A stretch of DNA of 64,000 nt, from assembly GCA_002340355.1 (NCBI GenBank), contig DDLX01000030.1, positions 1 through 64,000 on the forward strand. The letters run 5' to 3'. This stretch comes from Cytophagales bacterium UBA2561. Its GTDB lineage: Bacteria > Bacteroidota > Bacteroidia > Cytophagales > Thermoflexibacteraceae. The stretch's first letter is position 1, and each line of letters starts with the position of its first letter. The notes beneath the pieces are model-generated. The model had not been told where the DNA came from. It saw only the letters and a program-made list of their open reading frames with translations, and made no database searches. Below are positions 7,717 through 17,262 of this stretch, in pieces. The position numbers and the translations under genes are program-made.

Positions 7717-9197
7717 ATTTCAATACCAATTATTAAAATATCATCTGTTTGTTTTTCATCACCAATTTTTATCCAATCATTTAGTGTAGTTTCCAAGATC
7801 TGCTTTTGATTGGATAACGGTTTTTGATAATGTTCGAATAACAAATTTCTAAATCGTTTGGTCATGAATTTTCGATTCTCTAATCCTCCAAATTGGTCTT
7901 GATAACCATCTGAAAATAAGTAAATTATAGTTTTCAGATTTATAGAAATCTCATGAGTTTGAAAAATACGTTTTATCTCGCGTTGATGTCCACCAATTGA
8001 AAATTTATCCCCTTTTATGATATTCATTTTTCCATCCTGAACAAAATATAATGGATTTTTTGCTCCTGAAAACTGAAGCTTTTGGTCGTTTTTATCAATC
8101 GTACAAATCGTCATATCCATACCGTCACGACTTTCAGAATTGGCTTGTTTGAGTGCTAGTCGAATTGCTAAGTGTAATTCAGTCAATATTTTACCTGTTT
8201 CTGTAATTTGCTCATCCCGTACAATTTTATCCAATAATGAGCTTCCAATCATAGACATAAAAGCCCCTGGCACACCATGTCCCGTACAATCGGCAACAGC
8301 AATAATTTGCAGATTCTGTTTCTGATAAAACCAATAAAAATCACCTGATACGATGTCACGAGGTCGAAAAAACAAGAAAAAATCATTGAAACTTTCAACA
8401 ACTTCAGATTCTAAGGGTAACATAGCGGACTGAATGCGACGAGCATAATTGATACTAGAAGTAATTTCTCGATTCTTATGTTGAATATCTTCAAGAGAAA
8501 TTTGTAAAATATTACTTTTTGTAGCTAATTCTTCAGCTTGTACTTCGATTTCCTCTTTCTGCATTAAAATTTCTTCTCGGCTTTCTTCCAATTGGTCTTT
8601 TTGCTCTTCAATAATATGCGTATATCGATTTTGCTCATCCTTAAAAATTCGTACCATTGAAAAGAGAATAAAGAAAATAGTTAGAATATTTGCAATACTC
8701 AATGTACGACCTAACTCACTATTCATCAATTCTTTAGCAGGAGCATCTGTATAGTCATAAACGAATAAACAAATTAAATAACACCCCACTACAAACAAAA
8801 AAAGTGGTACAAAATGCCGTTTTTTCTCAAAGAAAAATAGAGGTAAAACCGAACACGCAATTAAAAAATATTCACTTAGACTCTTTTCGCCAAAAGTGTA
8901 AGCAAATACCACTGTAACGGCGGATACATCCAAACATAACCATAATTGAGCCATGAGATGTTGACGTTTCCAATTCAGAAAAATAACCGAACCTAATGTA
9001 AAAATACCAAGCAGATTAGTCCAAAGAAATGCTACATCAAGATGCTTGAGAAAGAGGAAATAAGCCATGAAAGTAATGACTCCGATATATCCAATAAGAT
9101 TCGAGGTACGAATTTTTCGGTTTTTCGAGAAGTCATAACTTTCATCTGTGCCAATATTCGCTACCCGTTCGAGGAAATTTTTACAGTTTGTATACAT
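7713..9197 (-). CDS. Membrane-anchored SpoIIE-family PP2C serine phosphatase
   Basis: The start is placed at ATG 9197 (494 residues); a TTG at 9218 would overlap the upstream stop. Residues about 35-200 contain several hydrophobic helices, and about 205-245 form a coiled coil (EEQKDQLEESREEILMQKEE). The remainder is a SpoIIE/PP2C catalytic domain with FFRPRDIVSGDFYWF, ADCTGHGVPGAFMSMIG and FSDGYQDQFGG; the Asp residues in these motifs correspond to the metal ligands. Such enzymes dephosphorylate serine, often on anti-sigma-factor antagonists, in response to a membrane sensor. It is the second gene of a two-gene operon with a paralogue 17 bases upstream. Its stop shares the palindrome TTAA with the convergent gene. 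Confidence 0.85.
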   Translation of the reverse strand: MYTNCKNFLERVANIGTDESYDFSKNRKIRTSNLIGYIGVITFMAYFLFLKHLDVAFLWTNLLGIFTLGSVIFLNWKRQHLMAQLWLCLDVSAVTVVFAYTFGEKSLSEYFLIACSVLPLFFFEKKRHFVPLFLFVVGCYLICLFVYDYTDAPAKELMNSELGRTLSIANILTIFFILFSMVRIFKDEQNRYTHIIEEQKDQLEESREEILMQKEEIEVQAEELATKSNILQISLEDIQHKNREITSSINYARRIQSAMLPLESEVVESFNDFFLFFRPRDIVSGDFYWFYQKQNLQIIAVADCTGHGVPGAFMSMIGSSLLDKIVRDEQITETGKILTELHLAIRLALKQANSESRDGMDMTICTIDKNDQKLQFSGAKNPLYFVQDGKMNIIKGDKFSIGGHQREIKRIFQTHEISINLKTIIYLFSDGYQDQFGGLENRKFMTKRFRNLLFEHYQKPLSNQKQILETTLNDWIKIGDEKQTDDILIIGIEI

Positions 9198-9214
9198 TTT
9201 TATTTTATTGCAAA

Positions 9215-10660
9215 TCAAATTCTAAATCCAATAATAAGGATATCATCATTTTGTTTTTCTTGTCCAATTCGCATCCATTCTAAAAGTGTTGTTTCTAAAA
9301 TTTGATGTTGTTCAACAGCAGATTTTGTTGAAATTTCAGCCAATAAATTCCGAAAATTGCGCGTCATAAATTTCCGTTTTTGAATTCCACCAAACTGGTC
9401 TTGATAGCCATCCGAAAAAATATAAAACATCGTTTCAGTATGGATTTGAAGTGTATGTTTCTTAAAGAATCGTTCGGCTTCTCTTTGGTAACCACCAATT
9501 GAAAATTTATCACCTTTAATAATTTTCATTTCCGAGTTTTGCACAAAAAAAAGTGGATTTTTTGCTCCTGAAAATTCAAATAATTTAAACTTATCATCAA
9601 TTTTGTGTAAGCTAACTAAGCTGGCATCCATACCATCCCGATTTTGATTTTCCTCTTGCTTGAGTAAGTTTCTTGTCATAAGGTGCATTTGCTTCAAAAT
9701 CAAGTCCGTATCCGTAATATTTTTCTCTATTACAATTTGGTTTAGGATAGAACTCCCAATCATAGACATAAACGCCCCTGGCACACCGTGTCCTGTGCAG
9801 TCAATTGCTCCAATTAAGACCTTATCCGAGAGGTCATAAAATTGGTAAAAATCACCGCTTACTGTATCACGTGGTTGAAAAAAAACAAAGGAATCAGGAA
9901 TGATTTTTTGGAGCTGTTTAGATGTGGGAATAATAGCATCTTGGATACGACTAGCATAGTTTATACTATCATTTATATGCTTATTTTTCAAAGAAATAAT
10001 ATCATTTTGTGCGCTAAGTTCTTCATTTTTTTCTTCAGTTATTCGGTATAAATTTTGAACTTTTTCCTCAAACTTTTTATTGACATTCTGAATCGTAAAA
10101 ATCACAGTAGCAATATTTATAAAAACTAAGGTGTAAGAAACTTGAAAAACTTCGGTCTCCTCTCCTATTGGTAAATCATAAACTGAAATTCCAAACCAAT
10201 GATGTACTTCTTCGAAAAATACAATACTCAAAAAAGAAGGTAAAGTACTTAGCCATCGCATCCAAGGATATTTTTGGTTATAAATAATCCAAGGTAAAAG
10301 CCCTGCAAACATCATCGCAGTACGTGGCGGAAAAACAAAAGTAAGACTGTTGGTTGTTCCTTGTAACTTAGTCACGACTGACATAATCAATAACCAAACG
10401 CCGAAAAATCCTAATAAAAAATGAGCCGTTCGGTGATAATAATATTTATTACAAAGAAAAATAATAATAATTAATCCTTGCATTGTGATAAGAAACCAGA
10501 TATTATCTGCTTTATGTAAAGAAATAAACATCACTTCGATAGGTATTATTACTATCATTCCCACAATACCAAGCCAATTCATCAGATAAATACTTTTCTG
10601 AGTTAACTCGGGCATATCGTCCGTAATTCCCCACGAAGTAATTTGTTGTAAAAACTTCAT
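9215..10660 (-). CDS. Membrane-anchored SpoIIE-family PP2C serine phosphatase (paralogue)
   Basis: The protein has 481 residues: about six hydrophobic helices (residues 25-205), a coiled-coil linker with the conserved SINYASRIQDAI join (about 235), and a SpoIIE/PP2C domain with FFQPRDTVSGDFYQF, IDCTGHGVPGAFMSMIG, NRDGMDASL and IFSDGYQDQFGG. The domain order is the same as in the next gene, so the pair arose by duplication, but the membrane parts differ, suggesting different signals feeding a shared output. A TATTTTTG box on the minus strand about 26 bases upstream could be the -7 promoter element for the operon. The target is unknown. Confidence 0.85.
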   Translation of the reverse strand: MKFLQQITSWGITDDMPELTQKSIYLMNWLGIVGMIVIIPIEVMFISLHKADNIWFLITMQGLIIIIFLCNKYYYHRTAHFLLGFFGVWLLIMSVVTKLQGTTNSLTFVFPPRTAMMFAGLLPWIIYNQKYPWMRWLSTLPSFLSIVFFEEVHHWFGISVYDLPIGEETEVFQVSYTLVFINIATVIFTIQNVNKKFEEKVQNLYRITEEKNEELSAQNDIISLKNKHINDSINYASRIQDAIIPTSKQLQKIIPDSFVFFQPRDTVSGDFYQFYDLSDKVLIGAIDCTGHGVPGAFMSMIGSSILNQIVIEKNITDTDLILKQMHLMTRNLLKQEENQNRDGMDASLVSLHKIDDKFKLFEFSGAKNPLFFVQNSEMKIIKGDKFSIGGYQREAERFFKKHTLQIHTETMFYIFSDGYQDQFGGIQKRKFMTRNFRNLLAEISTKSAVEQHQILETTLLEWMRIGQEKQNDDILIIGFRI

Positions 10661-10685
10661 TTAGAGTAGTTTAGTAAGATTAATA

Positions 10686-10693
10686 CAAAAATA
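10686..10693 (-). promoter_or_regulatory. Possible -7 promoter element (TAnnTTTG)
   Basis: On the minus strand the sequence reads TATTTTTG, matching the Bacteroidota TAnnTTTG -7 box, 26 bases before the phosphatase operon start. No convincing -33 TTTG is seen at the usual spacing, so this is a weak call. The rest of the gap to 11031 shows nothing else clear. Confidence 0.3.
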
Positions 10694-11031
10694 TTCAAAC
10701 CTATATTTTCTTAGATTAGAGTTTATCTTATTGGCATAATAACAAAGATTAAATCAAAAGCCTTACCAGAAATTCCCTTTTTTTTGACTGAAATAAAGTT
10801 TCTATACGAAGCTCTTAAATTTCTAATTATCAAGATGTTATCTTAAAAAAATTCTCCATATTTTTAAATTTTATACACTAAAAAATTTTGAAACAATAAA
10901 GAACTTGATTAACCTATCACTTTTTTCCCATTTTTCACGATCTTTACTTACAAATACGAAATTCACATCATATGTTTTATCACATTATCCAATAAACTAC
11001 CTTATTAACAACAAAGAATCCTCAGTTAAAT

Positions 11032-12087
11032 ATGTACCAAAACGCCAAAATTTACATCACAGGACATCATGGAATGGTAGGGTCAGCGATTTTTCGGGAG
11101 TTTGAACGACAAGGCTTTACAAACTTAGTCGGACGTACTTCAGTCCAATTAGATTTGCGAAATCAACAAGCCGTAGCCAATTTCTTTGAAACAGAAAAAC
11201 CTGAATTTGTGATACTTGCTGCCGCTAAAGTAGGTGGGATTATTGCCAACAATACCTATCGTGGCGAATTTTTATATGATAATTTACAAATTCAAAATAA
11301 TGTTATTCATCAGGCTTACCTTCATAAAGTGAAGAAATTATTATTTCTGGGTTCATCTTGTATCTATCCTAAATTTGCCTCGCAACCACTTCAGGAAGAT
11401 GCCCTCTTAACGGGGTCTTTAGAGCCTACTAACGAACCATATGCCATTGCCAAGATTGCTGGCTTAAAGCTTTGTGAAGCCTACCGAGCGCAATACGGAT
11501 GTGATTTTATTTCAGTAATGCCTACTAATTTATATGGAAAAAAGGATAATTATGACTTGCAAAATTCACACGTTTTGCCTGCCTTACTTCGTAAATGTTA
11601 CTTAGGAAAATGTTTAGAAAATCAAGACTTTGAGCAAATTCGATATAATTTAACTCATCAACCTATTAATCAAGAATTTCATACAGATTTAAATAATAAT
11701 GAAATTATGGAATTACTTCAAAACTATGGGATTATTAAAAATCATGAAGGGGTTAAGCTTGAGATTTGGGGAACGGGAACTCCTAAACGAGAGTTTTTAC
11801 ATGCAGATGATTTGGCGAATGCTTGTGTTTGGTTAATGCAAAACTATAGTCAATCACAATTTTTAAATATTGGAACAGGTGAAGATTTAAGCATTAAAGA
11901 ATTAGCTTTTTTAATAAAAGATATTGTAGGATTTCAAGGCGAACTTTTTTTTAATACTAAAAAACCTGATGGAACGCCTCGTAAATATTTGGATATAAGT
12001 AAATTAAAAGCAATAGGATGGCAAGCAAATATTGAGTTAGCGGAAGGCATCCGAAAGGTGTATGAAGAGACTTTTGAAAAATATTAG
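11032..12087 (+). CDS. fcl: GDP-L-fucose synthase
   Basis: The protein is a 351-residue SDR-family enzyme that converts GDP-4-keto-6-deoxymannose to GDP-L-fucose by epimerisation and NADPH reduction. The nucleotide-binding motif GHHGMVG is at residues 11-17, the catalytic Ser in GSSCIYP at about 107, and Tyr/Lys in EPYAIAKIAG at about 136 and 140. The signature PTNLYG and the C-terminal GEDLSIKELA also fit. It is about 30 residues longer than the E. coli enzyme because of an insertion near residues 200-240 (QDFEQIRYNL, HTDLNNNEIM), common in this phylum. It supplies fucose for surface glycans; no GDP-mannose dehydratase gene is in the window. Confidence 0.93.
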   Translation: MYQNAKIYITGHHGMVGSAIFREFERQGFTNLVGRTSVQLDLRNQQAVANFFETEKPEFVILAAAKVGGIIANNTYRGEFLYDNLQIQNNVIHQAYLHKVKKLLFLGSSCIYPKFASQPLQEDALLTGSLEPTNEPYAIAKIAGLKLCEAYRAQYGCDFISVMPTNLYGKKDNYDLQNSHVLPALLRKCYLGKCLENQDFEQIRYNLTHQPINQEFHTDLNNNEIMELLQNYGIIKNHEGVKLEIWGTGTPKREFLHADDLANACVWLMQNYSQSQFLNIGTGEDLSIKELAFLIKDIVGFQGELFFNTKKPDGTPRKYLDISKLKAIGWQANIELAEGIRKVYEETFEKY

Positions 12088-12115
12088 ACAAATAAAGCAA
12101 AAAACAGAATACATT

Positions 12116-12699
12116 ATGAATGAACCAAAAATCAAGATTCTAGAAAAAAATTGTTGTCTGATGATTGGTATTTGTTACATAAATTTACATATTCTTACCA
12201 AAAACCACAACAAGCCCCCCAAGTTCATACAAGGGAATCTTATCATCGAGGAAATGGTGTTGCTATTTTATTATATGACTCTACCCGTCAAAAAATTATT
12301 CTAACCCATCAGTTTCGATTGCCAACCTATGTTAATGGAAATGAGAAGGGTATGCTAATCGAAGTATGTGCAGGAGTACTGGATATTGACAGCCCTGAAG
12401 AGTGTATTCGTAGAGAGGTTGAGGAAGAAACAGGCTATCAAATTGCACATATAGAAAAGGTTTTTGAAGCTTATATGTCCCCAGGTTCTGTAACTGAAAT
12501 GATGCACTTATTCATAGCTCAATATACTCCTGATATGAAAAAAAGTCAGGGAGGTGGTCTAGCTCACGAAGAGGAAGATATTGAGGTATTAGAACTAGAT
12601 TTTGAGAAAGCATTAGAAATGTTAAAAACAGGAGAAATTAGAGATGCCAAAACTATTATGCTTTTGCAATATGCCCAAATCCATTCTCTGATGATTTGA
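12116..12699 (+). CDS. Nudix hydrolase (GDP-mannose pyrophosphatase NudK-like), frameshift in A7 run
   Basis: The catalytic part (frame of 12151-12699, opening LLSDDWYLLHKFTY) has a Nudix box ending REVEEETGY, with AGVLD before it, and a late SPGSVTEMMHLF motif as in NudK-type ADP-ribose/GDP-mannose pyrophosphatases. A natural start, ATG 12116 (MNEPKIKILEK), lies in another frame and breaks at a run of seven A (12144-12150). Eight A would join it to the LLSDDWY segment and give a normal 194-residue enzyme. Without that, translation would need the TTG at 12151 or a -1 slip. The position just after GDP-fucose synthase fits a nucleotide-sugar role. Confidence 0.75.
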
Positions 12700-12968
12700 G
12701 GCGTGAAGCCATCAAATTTTTTTAGAGATATCATTTATTAAATCCCATTATTATTAATTTTAGTAAATTTAATTATTTATTTAATAACAGAATAAGGTGG
12801 GAAAAATTAGCTTATCTTGGCGATTCTTGGCAATTCAAAAGCAACCTAAAGTCCAAAAGATCAGTCTCATTTTTAGAATTTTTCTCCTAAAAACAAAACA
12901 TCATACCTAAAAATTGTTTACATTTGAGTACCATTAAGTTAAAATAGATATCGTCTATTCTGTAATTT

Positions 12969-13805
12969 ATGAAGAAGTTAAAAATCCATAAACTGAAAGC
13001 TACCGAGAAACTAGTTTTAAAATACTTACTTGTATTACCACACCATTGGTATCCTGTCCCCAATTTGATTCAATTTTTTCAATGTGGATTGCGTACGGAC
13101 ATGGTCATAGAAATTTATTCGGATTATTTGCCCGCTTCAAATTTTGCCAAGAAAAGCCAACATATTTTAACTTTAACTCTTGGTATTATTCCATATATCT
13201 TGATATATGAACGATTACGTCAAAGAGGACATCTTGAAACGGTTTTGCTTTCACTAGTTGAAAAAGGCTGGGTCGAACACCAAGACAAAAGTTATCGCCT
13301 TAGTCCCGAAGGTAGTCGTCAGGGACGTAAAAAATTAAAAATAAAGCCACATCATCTAGTTATACTATTACATTATTTTCACAACAATATTCATGCTAAT
13401 AATCCAATTGATGGATATAATGGGGTTTTTATGTTGCCCTATGGCGAATTTCTGATAGAGAACATCAAAGGAGAACACTTATTGCTTGCTAGTCTTGCGA
13501 ATGTGATAGGCAAAACTTATATCGCCCTAGAAGAATTTGATAAAGCCGTTCATTATCAAATGATTGAAGTCGAACAATATGAGAAATTATTACCTACTGA
13601 TGATATGAACTTAGCCTATTCGTATGGTATGGCAGCAATTTATTGTTACTACAATGAAGAGTTTGCAGATGCTAAAGATTTAATTGAAAAAAGTGCCGTA
13701 ATTTTCCAGAAAAATGTGGCTGAAGATGACGAAAACTATAAGAATTTACTGCATTGGCGGGATGATATTTACGAAGCCTATGAAGCCCGTAAATTTAATT
13801 ATTAG
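12969..13805 (+). CDS. Hypothetical protein, winged-helix-like N-terminus and TPR-like C-terminus
   Basis: This 278-residue soluble protein is not assigned to a family. Residues about 10-115 look helical with a turn and basic wing (VLLSLVEKGWVEHQDKSYRLSPEGSRQGRKK), reminiscent of winged-helix DNA-binding domains. Residues about 165-265 contain repeated amphipathic helices in the TPR style (GKTYIALEEFDKAVHYQMIE, MAAIYCYYNEEFADAKDLIE). It stands alone, followed by a hairpin shared with the convergent gene. A regulator or adaptor is possible but not shown. The 270 bases upstream show no gene. Confidence 0.6.
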   Translation: MKKLKIHKLKATEKLVLKYLLVLPHHWYPVPNLIQFFQCGLRTDMVIEIYSDYLPASNFAKKSQHILTLTLGIIPYILIYERLRQRGHLETVLLSLVEKGWVEHQDKSYRLSPEGSRQGRKKLKIKPHHLVILLHYFHNNIHANNPIDGYNGVFMLPYGEFLIENIKGEHLLLASLANVIGKTYIALEEFDKAVHYQMIEVEQYEKLLPTDDMNLAYSYGMAAIYCYYNEEFADAKDLIEKSAVIFQKNVAEDDENYKNLLHWRDDIYEAYEARKFNY

Positions 13806-13824
13806 GTTCATTTCTGGTAACGTC

Positions 13825-13856
13825 TTTGTTGGTGTCACTTATAAAACACCAACAAA
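13825..13856. terminator. Hairpin between convergent genes, likely bidirectional terminator
   Basis: TTTGTTGGTGT (13825-13835) pairs perfectly with ACACCAACAAA (13846-13856) around a 10-base loop, an 11 bp stem. It sits 20 bases after one gene and 67 bases before the stop of the convergent lipoprotein gene. The U-tract is poor on both strands. Confidence 0.6.
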
Positions 13857-13922
13857 ATAAAGTCTATTTCATCAATAATTGATGTTATTTTAAAAGCAAA
13901 TTTTGTGCTTCTAACACAGTCA

Positions 13923-15014
13923 TTAGTGATTTTTTCCCACAGGTTTAGTAGTATGAATCAGGGCATTAAGCTCCCGAATTAACTCTCGTTTTGGTTCACC
14001 AGGGGCATAAACAAATCCTTCAACATAGAATAAACGTCCACTTTTAGTATCGGCAAATATAGACGCAATAAAAGGACCTCCCATCAATAATTTGGCATTA
14101 GTGCGCCAAAGTCCACGCATTTCTATAGCATATTTTCCATTTAGTGTTATTTGTTGAAAAACAGGAGGTTCTAGCGTTTCTGTACGAATGAAAGATTCGG
14201 GATATTGAGGATCTGCAAATAAGTATTTTTTGGTGATACGATTACGCCATGCTAAAATACTATCAGGTTCAAATTGGGACTCAGAACGATACGGCTGATA
14301 AGCAATGAACAGATTACGATCAATTTTGCGCTCAGGGAAACGATACCAAACAAAGTTTTTCTCTGCAAATGCTTTTTTATATCCTTTGGGTATCAGCATT
14401 TTAACCTGATGTTTTTTTGTTAATTCTGCTTCTAGTTCAGTTTGACGAGCTTTTGAGAGGCGAGTTGATATACGTTGGAGTTCGGTTTGCTCAAAAATAC
14501 GAAGTAATTTCTGATGATGTTCTCGTAAATTTCGTTTCAGATCTTTAGGATTATTTCCAAATAGATGTAAAACACGCTGTCCTTTAGCATAAACATCCTG
14601 CTTTGTAAACATAAAATAATCAGGATTTTTCTTGATTTTTTGGAGAGCTTGAGCTGGAAAAAATTCTTTCAATTTACGATTTCCAATAGACTTATCATTC
14701 ACTAAAGTAACAAAAATCAAATTGATGTGCATCTTTAGAAACTTATTGATTTTCATCGGGTCAATGTAGTGAACTCGAAAACGCTTTTCTCCTTGTAACA
14801 CTCCTAATTGAGGGGCATTAAAAATCGAATCTACTAATTTTCCTACTGACGATTGGCGTGTAGTAGTATCCATAAAAATCATTAATTCGCCCGTTGCTCC
14901 TGAAGCTTTAGGCAACAAGTTTTCATTGACTTTTTCCAAGTCTTCACAAGCTGTGTGACTCAATAAAAATCCTAATAAGCTTACTAAAAAAAGAACCGAT
15001 TTTAAAGGTTTCAT
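13923..15014 (-). CDS. DUF4837-family lipoprotein
   Basis: The start is placed at ATG 15014 because it begins a lipoprotein signal (MKPLKSVLFLVSLLGFLLSHTAC); an upstream ATG at 15056 would add 14 residues in front of it. The mature part (363 residues overall) begins after Cys and has the Bacteroidota DUF4837 pattern: GATGELMIFMDT near the N-terminus, a middle IDPMKINKFLKMHINLIF segment and a C-terminal FVYAPGEPKRELIREL. It is probably anchored in the periplasm. The molecular function of the family is unknown to me. Confidence 0.8.
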   Translation of the reverse strand: MKPLKSVLFLVSLLGFLLSHTACEDLEKVNENLLPKASGATGELMIFMDTTTRQSSVGKLVDSIFNAPQLGVLQGEKRFRVHYIDPMKINKFLKMHINLIFVTLVNDKSIGNRKLKEFFPAQALQKIKKNPDYFMFTKQDVYAKGQRVLHLFGNNPKDLKRNLREHHQKLLRIFEQTELQRISTRLSKARQTELEAELTKKHQVKMLIPKGYKKAFAEKNFVWYRFPERKIDRNLFIAYQPYRSESQFEPDSILAWRNRITKKYLFADPQYPESFIRTETLEPPVFQQITLNGKYAIEMRGLWRTNAKLLMGGPFIASIFADTKSGRLFYVEGFVYAPGEPKRELIRELNALIHTTKPVGKNH

Positions 15015-15164
15015 AAATTTAATATCAAAATTTTGTACTTCGTTTACTTTTAACAAACGATATTATTTTTTGGGCAACGAATGTTAAATCGGCGAAAAGA
15101 TACGAGATTACCCACAAAATTGATAAAAAATAGGTGAATTATAACTAAAAAATTAGTTATTAAT

Positions 15165-16184
15165 CTAATAATTACTGAAAATCAATAAATTATCACTTTG
15201 TAATTTTTCTTCCGCAATCAATTTTCCTGCGGGACGTGGTGCTATAATCCCATTACCAAAACTAACTTCCGAACGAAAAATTCGATATTCATCCCATACA
15301 TCAGAGGCTAAAAAGTGTTGTAAAACTTCACTTCCACCTTCAACCAGAAGTGAACCAATTTTTCGAGTGGATAAATCGTGTAAAATATTTTCAGGGAAAT
15401 TTTCGGACTCTAGTTTTACGAATTCCAAGTTTGGACGAACTTCATTTTTCTGAAAATTGTAACAAATGGTAGGTACTGAACCATCAAATAGATGTAAATC
15501 TGGAGACAATTTTAAGTATCTATCCAAAACAATCCGTGTAGGATTTCGACCTTTCCAATTTCGAGCCGTCAATTTGGGATTATCATGTAATGCTGTATTT
15601 CGCCCAACTAAAATAGCATCTTCTTCAGTCCGCCATTTATGTACTAATTTCCGAGAAAAATCATCACTAATCCACTTAGAATCAAAGTTTTGACGAGCTA
15701 AAAAGCCATCAGCTGTTTCAGCTTGTTTCAGAATAATATACGGGCGTTTTTTTTGAATATTAGTCAAGAATCTACGATTTTGAAATTGAGCTTCTTTTGC
15801 CAAAACTCCCGTAATTACCTCAATTCCTGCATTTTGTAATTTAGCAATTCCTTTCCCATTTACGTTCGGGTTGGGGTCAAGAAGTGCAATAACGACTTTT
15901 TTGACTTGATGGTAAACTAGTAAATCAGCACAAGGGGGTGTTTTTCCAAAATGCGAACAAGGCTCCAGAGTTACGTAAACTATTGATTCTGAAAGTTTTT
16001 CTAGATTTTTTACGGAGTGAATGGCATTTACTTCGGCGTGCGGCTCGCCATATTTTTGATGATATCCCTCTCCAATAATTTGATTATCATGAACAATCAC
16101 ACATCCTACTAAGGGATTTGGACTAACTGCACCAAGTCCTAAATTGGCTAAATCTATCGCTCGGCGCATATAACTTTCGTGCAT
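15165..16184 (-). CDS. ribD: Bifunctional riboflavin biosynthesis deaminase/reductase RibD
   Basis: The 339-residue protein has an N-terminal CMP/dCMP-type deaminase domain with zinc ligands His49 (HAEVNAI), Cys76 and Cys85 (LEPCSHFGKTPPCADLL) and catalytic Glu51. A C-terminal RibD reductase domain (residues about 148-335) has ILKQAETADGF, ISDDFSRKLVHKWR and LLVEGGSEVL. It deaminates the pyrimidine made from GTP by cyclohydrolase II and then reduces its ribosyl side chain. It is followed downstream by no other rib gene; the thioesterase gene lies 33 bases upstream on the same strand. Confidence 0.95.
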   Translation of the reverse strand: MHESYMRRAIDLANLGLGAVSPNPLVGCVIVHDNQIIGEGYHQKYGEPHAEVNAIHSVKNLEKLSESIVYVTLEPCSHFGKTPPCADLLVYHQVKKVVIALLDPNPNVNGKGIAKLQNAGIEVITGVLAKEAQFQNRRFLTNIQKKRPYIILKQAETADGFLARQNFDSKWISDDFSRKLVHKWRTEEDAILVGRNTALHDNPKLTARNWKGRNPTRIVLDRYLKLSPDLHLFDGSVPTICYNFQKNEVRPNLEFVKLESENFPENILHDLSTRKIGSLLVEGGSEVLQHFLASDVWDEYRIFRSEVSFGNGIIAPRPAGKLIAEEKLQSDNLLIFSNY

Positions 16185-16217
16185 TTCTTCTTTATTTTTA
16201 CTTATTAATTCAAACTA

Positions 16218-16757
16218 CTATTTGGATGGTTGTGGAACTGCACTCCCAAAGAAAAGAGATTGTAACTCAGAGGCATCTTCTGGTTTCATTCGATTTGCCA
16301 ATACTAAGCGTAACTCACGGCGACGTAACGCTCCTTCAAAAAGTTCTTTTTCTTGGTCAGTTTCGGGAATGGCTTCAGGAACCATAATTGGTTTGCCACT
16401 TTGATCCACCGCAACAAAAGTCAGGAAAGCCGAATTACTCAATGTTTTTGTTCCTTTCGGAATATTTTCAGCAAATACCTTAACAAAAACTTCCATCGAA
16501 GAATTGAAAGCACGTGTCACCTGTGCCTCAAGCGTAACGACATTTCCCATCTGAATCGGTGAACCAAATGAAACATTATCTACCGAAGCAGTAACAACAA
16601 TCCGATTAGCATGTTTTTGGGCAGAAATGGCAGCAGCAATATCCATCAAGTGCATGATTCGTCCACCCATCAAATTATTCAATGGATTGGTATCATTGGG
16701 TAAAACCATATCGGTACGAATAACTCTGGATGCTTGAACTGATTTAGCTTTTAACAT
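16218..16757 (-). CDS. Acyl-CoA thioesterase (hotdog fold)
   Basis: This 179-residue protein has the single hotdog-domain pattern of YciA/BACH-type acyl-CoA hydrolases: DTNPLNNLMGGRIMHLMDIAAAISAQKH near residues 21-48 (the conserved Asn and Asp of the active site), followed by TASVDNVSFGSPI and SNSAFLTFVAVD. It hydrolyses acyl-CoA to fatty acid and CoA in the cytoplasm. It probably shares a transcript with ribD, 33 bases downstream, without obvious functional link. Confidence 0.88.
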   Translation of the reverse strand: MLKAKSVQASRVIRTDMVLPNDTNPLNNLMGGRIMHLMDIAAAISAQKHANRIVVTASVDNVSFGSPIQMGNVVTLEAQVTRAFNSSMEVFVKVFAENIPKGTKTLSNSAFLTFVAVDQSGKPIMVPEAIPETDQEKELFEGALRRRELRLVLANRMKPEDASELQSLFFGSAVPQPSK

Positions 16758-17262
16758 AAATTGTACGTAATAATTTTAAACACTTACCTGATAAATTAAT
16801 AAAAAAATAGCCTAATCTCAATCTGTCTTAAAAGTAGAAAAAATATATACCAATACTGAGTATAGACATCAGTACTTTATCTTTGTTGTTTCTGGGTGTC
16901 CATTTTAATTAATTATAACACTAATAAAATAAATTTAACTACGTACACTACTATACCTTTCATTTAAACTAATATTTTGAGATAATACAAGACTTTACAA
17001 ACCTTACTCTTATGATATATAAGTGTTTATATAAAAAAATTAACATTTATGTCTTGTTTTCAATTGATACAAAATCAATCTAAACATAGCAAGTCAAGGC
17101 ATTTCTAAACACGATTTCCCTCACCCTATTTAGCATAAGACAAAATTTCTTTTTTTAATGTATCTTTGTCTAATAAGCTCATTAAATAGTTTTATATCTG
17201 TTATAAAAAACAAAACTATTTAGATAATATTTTTTTATAATTACACTAGATAAACTCAATAC
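16758..17262. other. Intergenic region upstream of the glycan locus
   Basis: About 500 bases, AT-rich, without a credible gene. Two TATCTTTG boxes on the plus strand (16879-16886 and 17161-17168) match the phylum's -7 consensus; the second lies about 95 bases before the first glycan gene and is the better promoter candidate. No riboswitch or attenuator was recognised. Confidence 0.4.
17161..17168 (+). promoter_or_regulatory. Possible -7 promoter element for the glycan locus
   Basis: TATCTTTG matches TAnnTTTG. It precedes the kdnB-like gene by 95 bases in a region with no other signal. A clear -33 TTTG at 19-base spacing is not visible, so support is partial. Confidence 0.35.

Noticed and set aside
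9198..9218. TTG start of the first phosphatase gene at 9218
   Set aside because: It overlaps the upstream stop by 4 bases; the ATG at 9197 with a short gap is preferred.
10905..11105. 66-codon plus-strand ORF upstream of and overlapping fcl
   Set aside because: It runs into the fcl gene in another frame and has no signal or motif.
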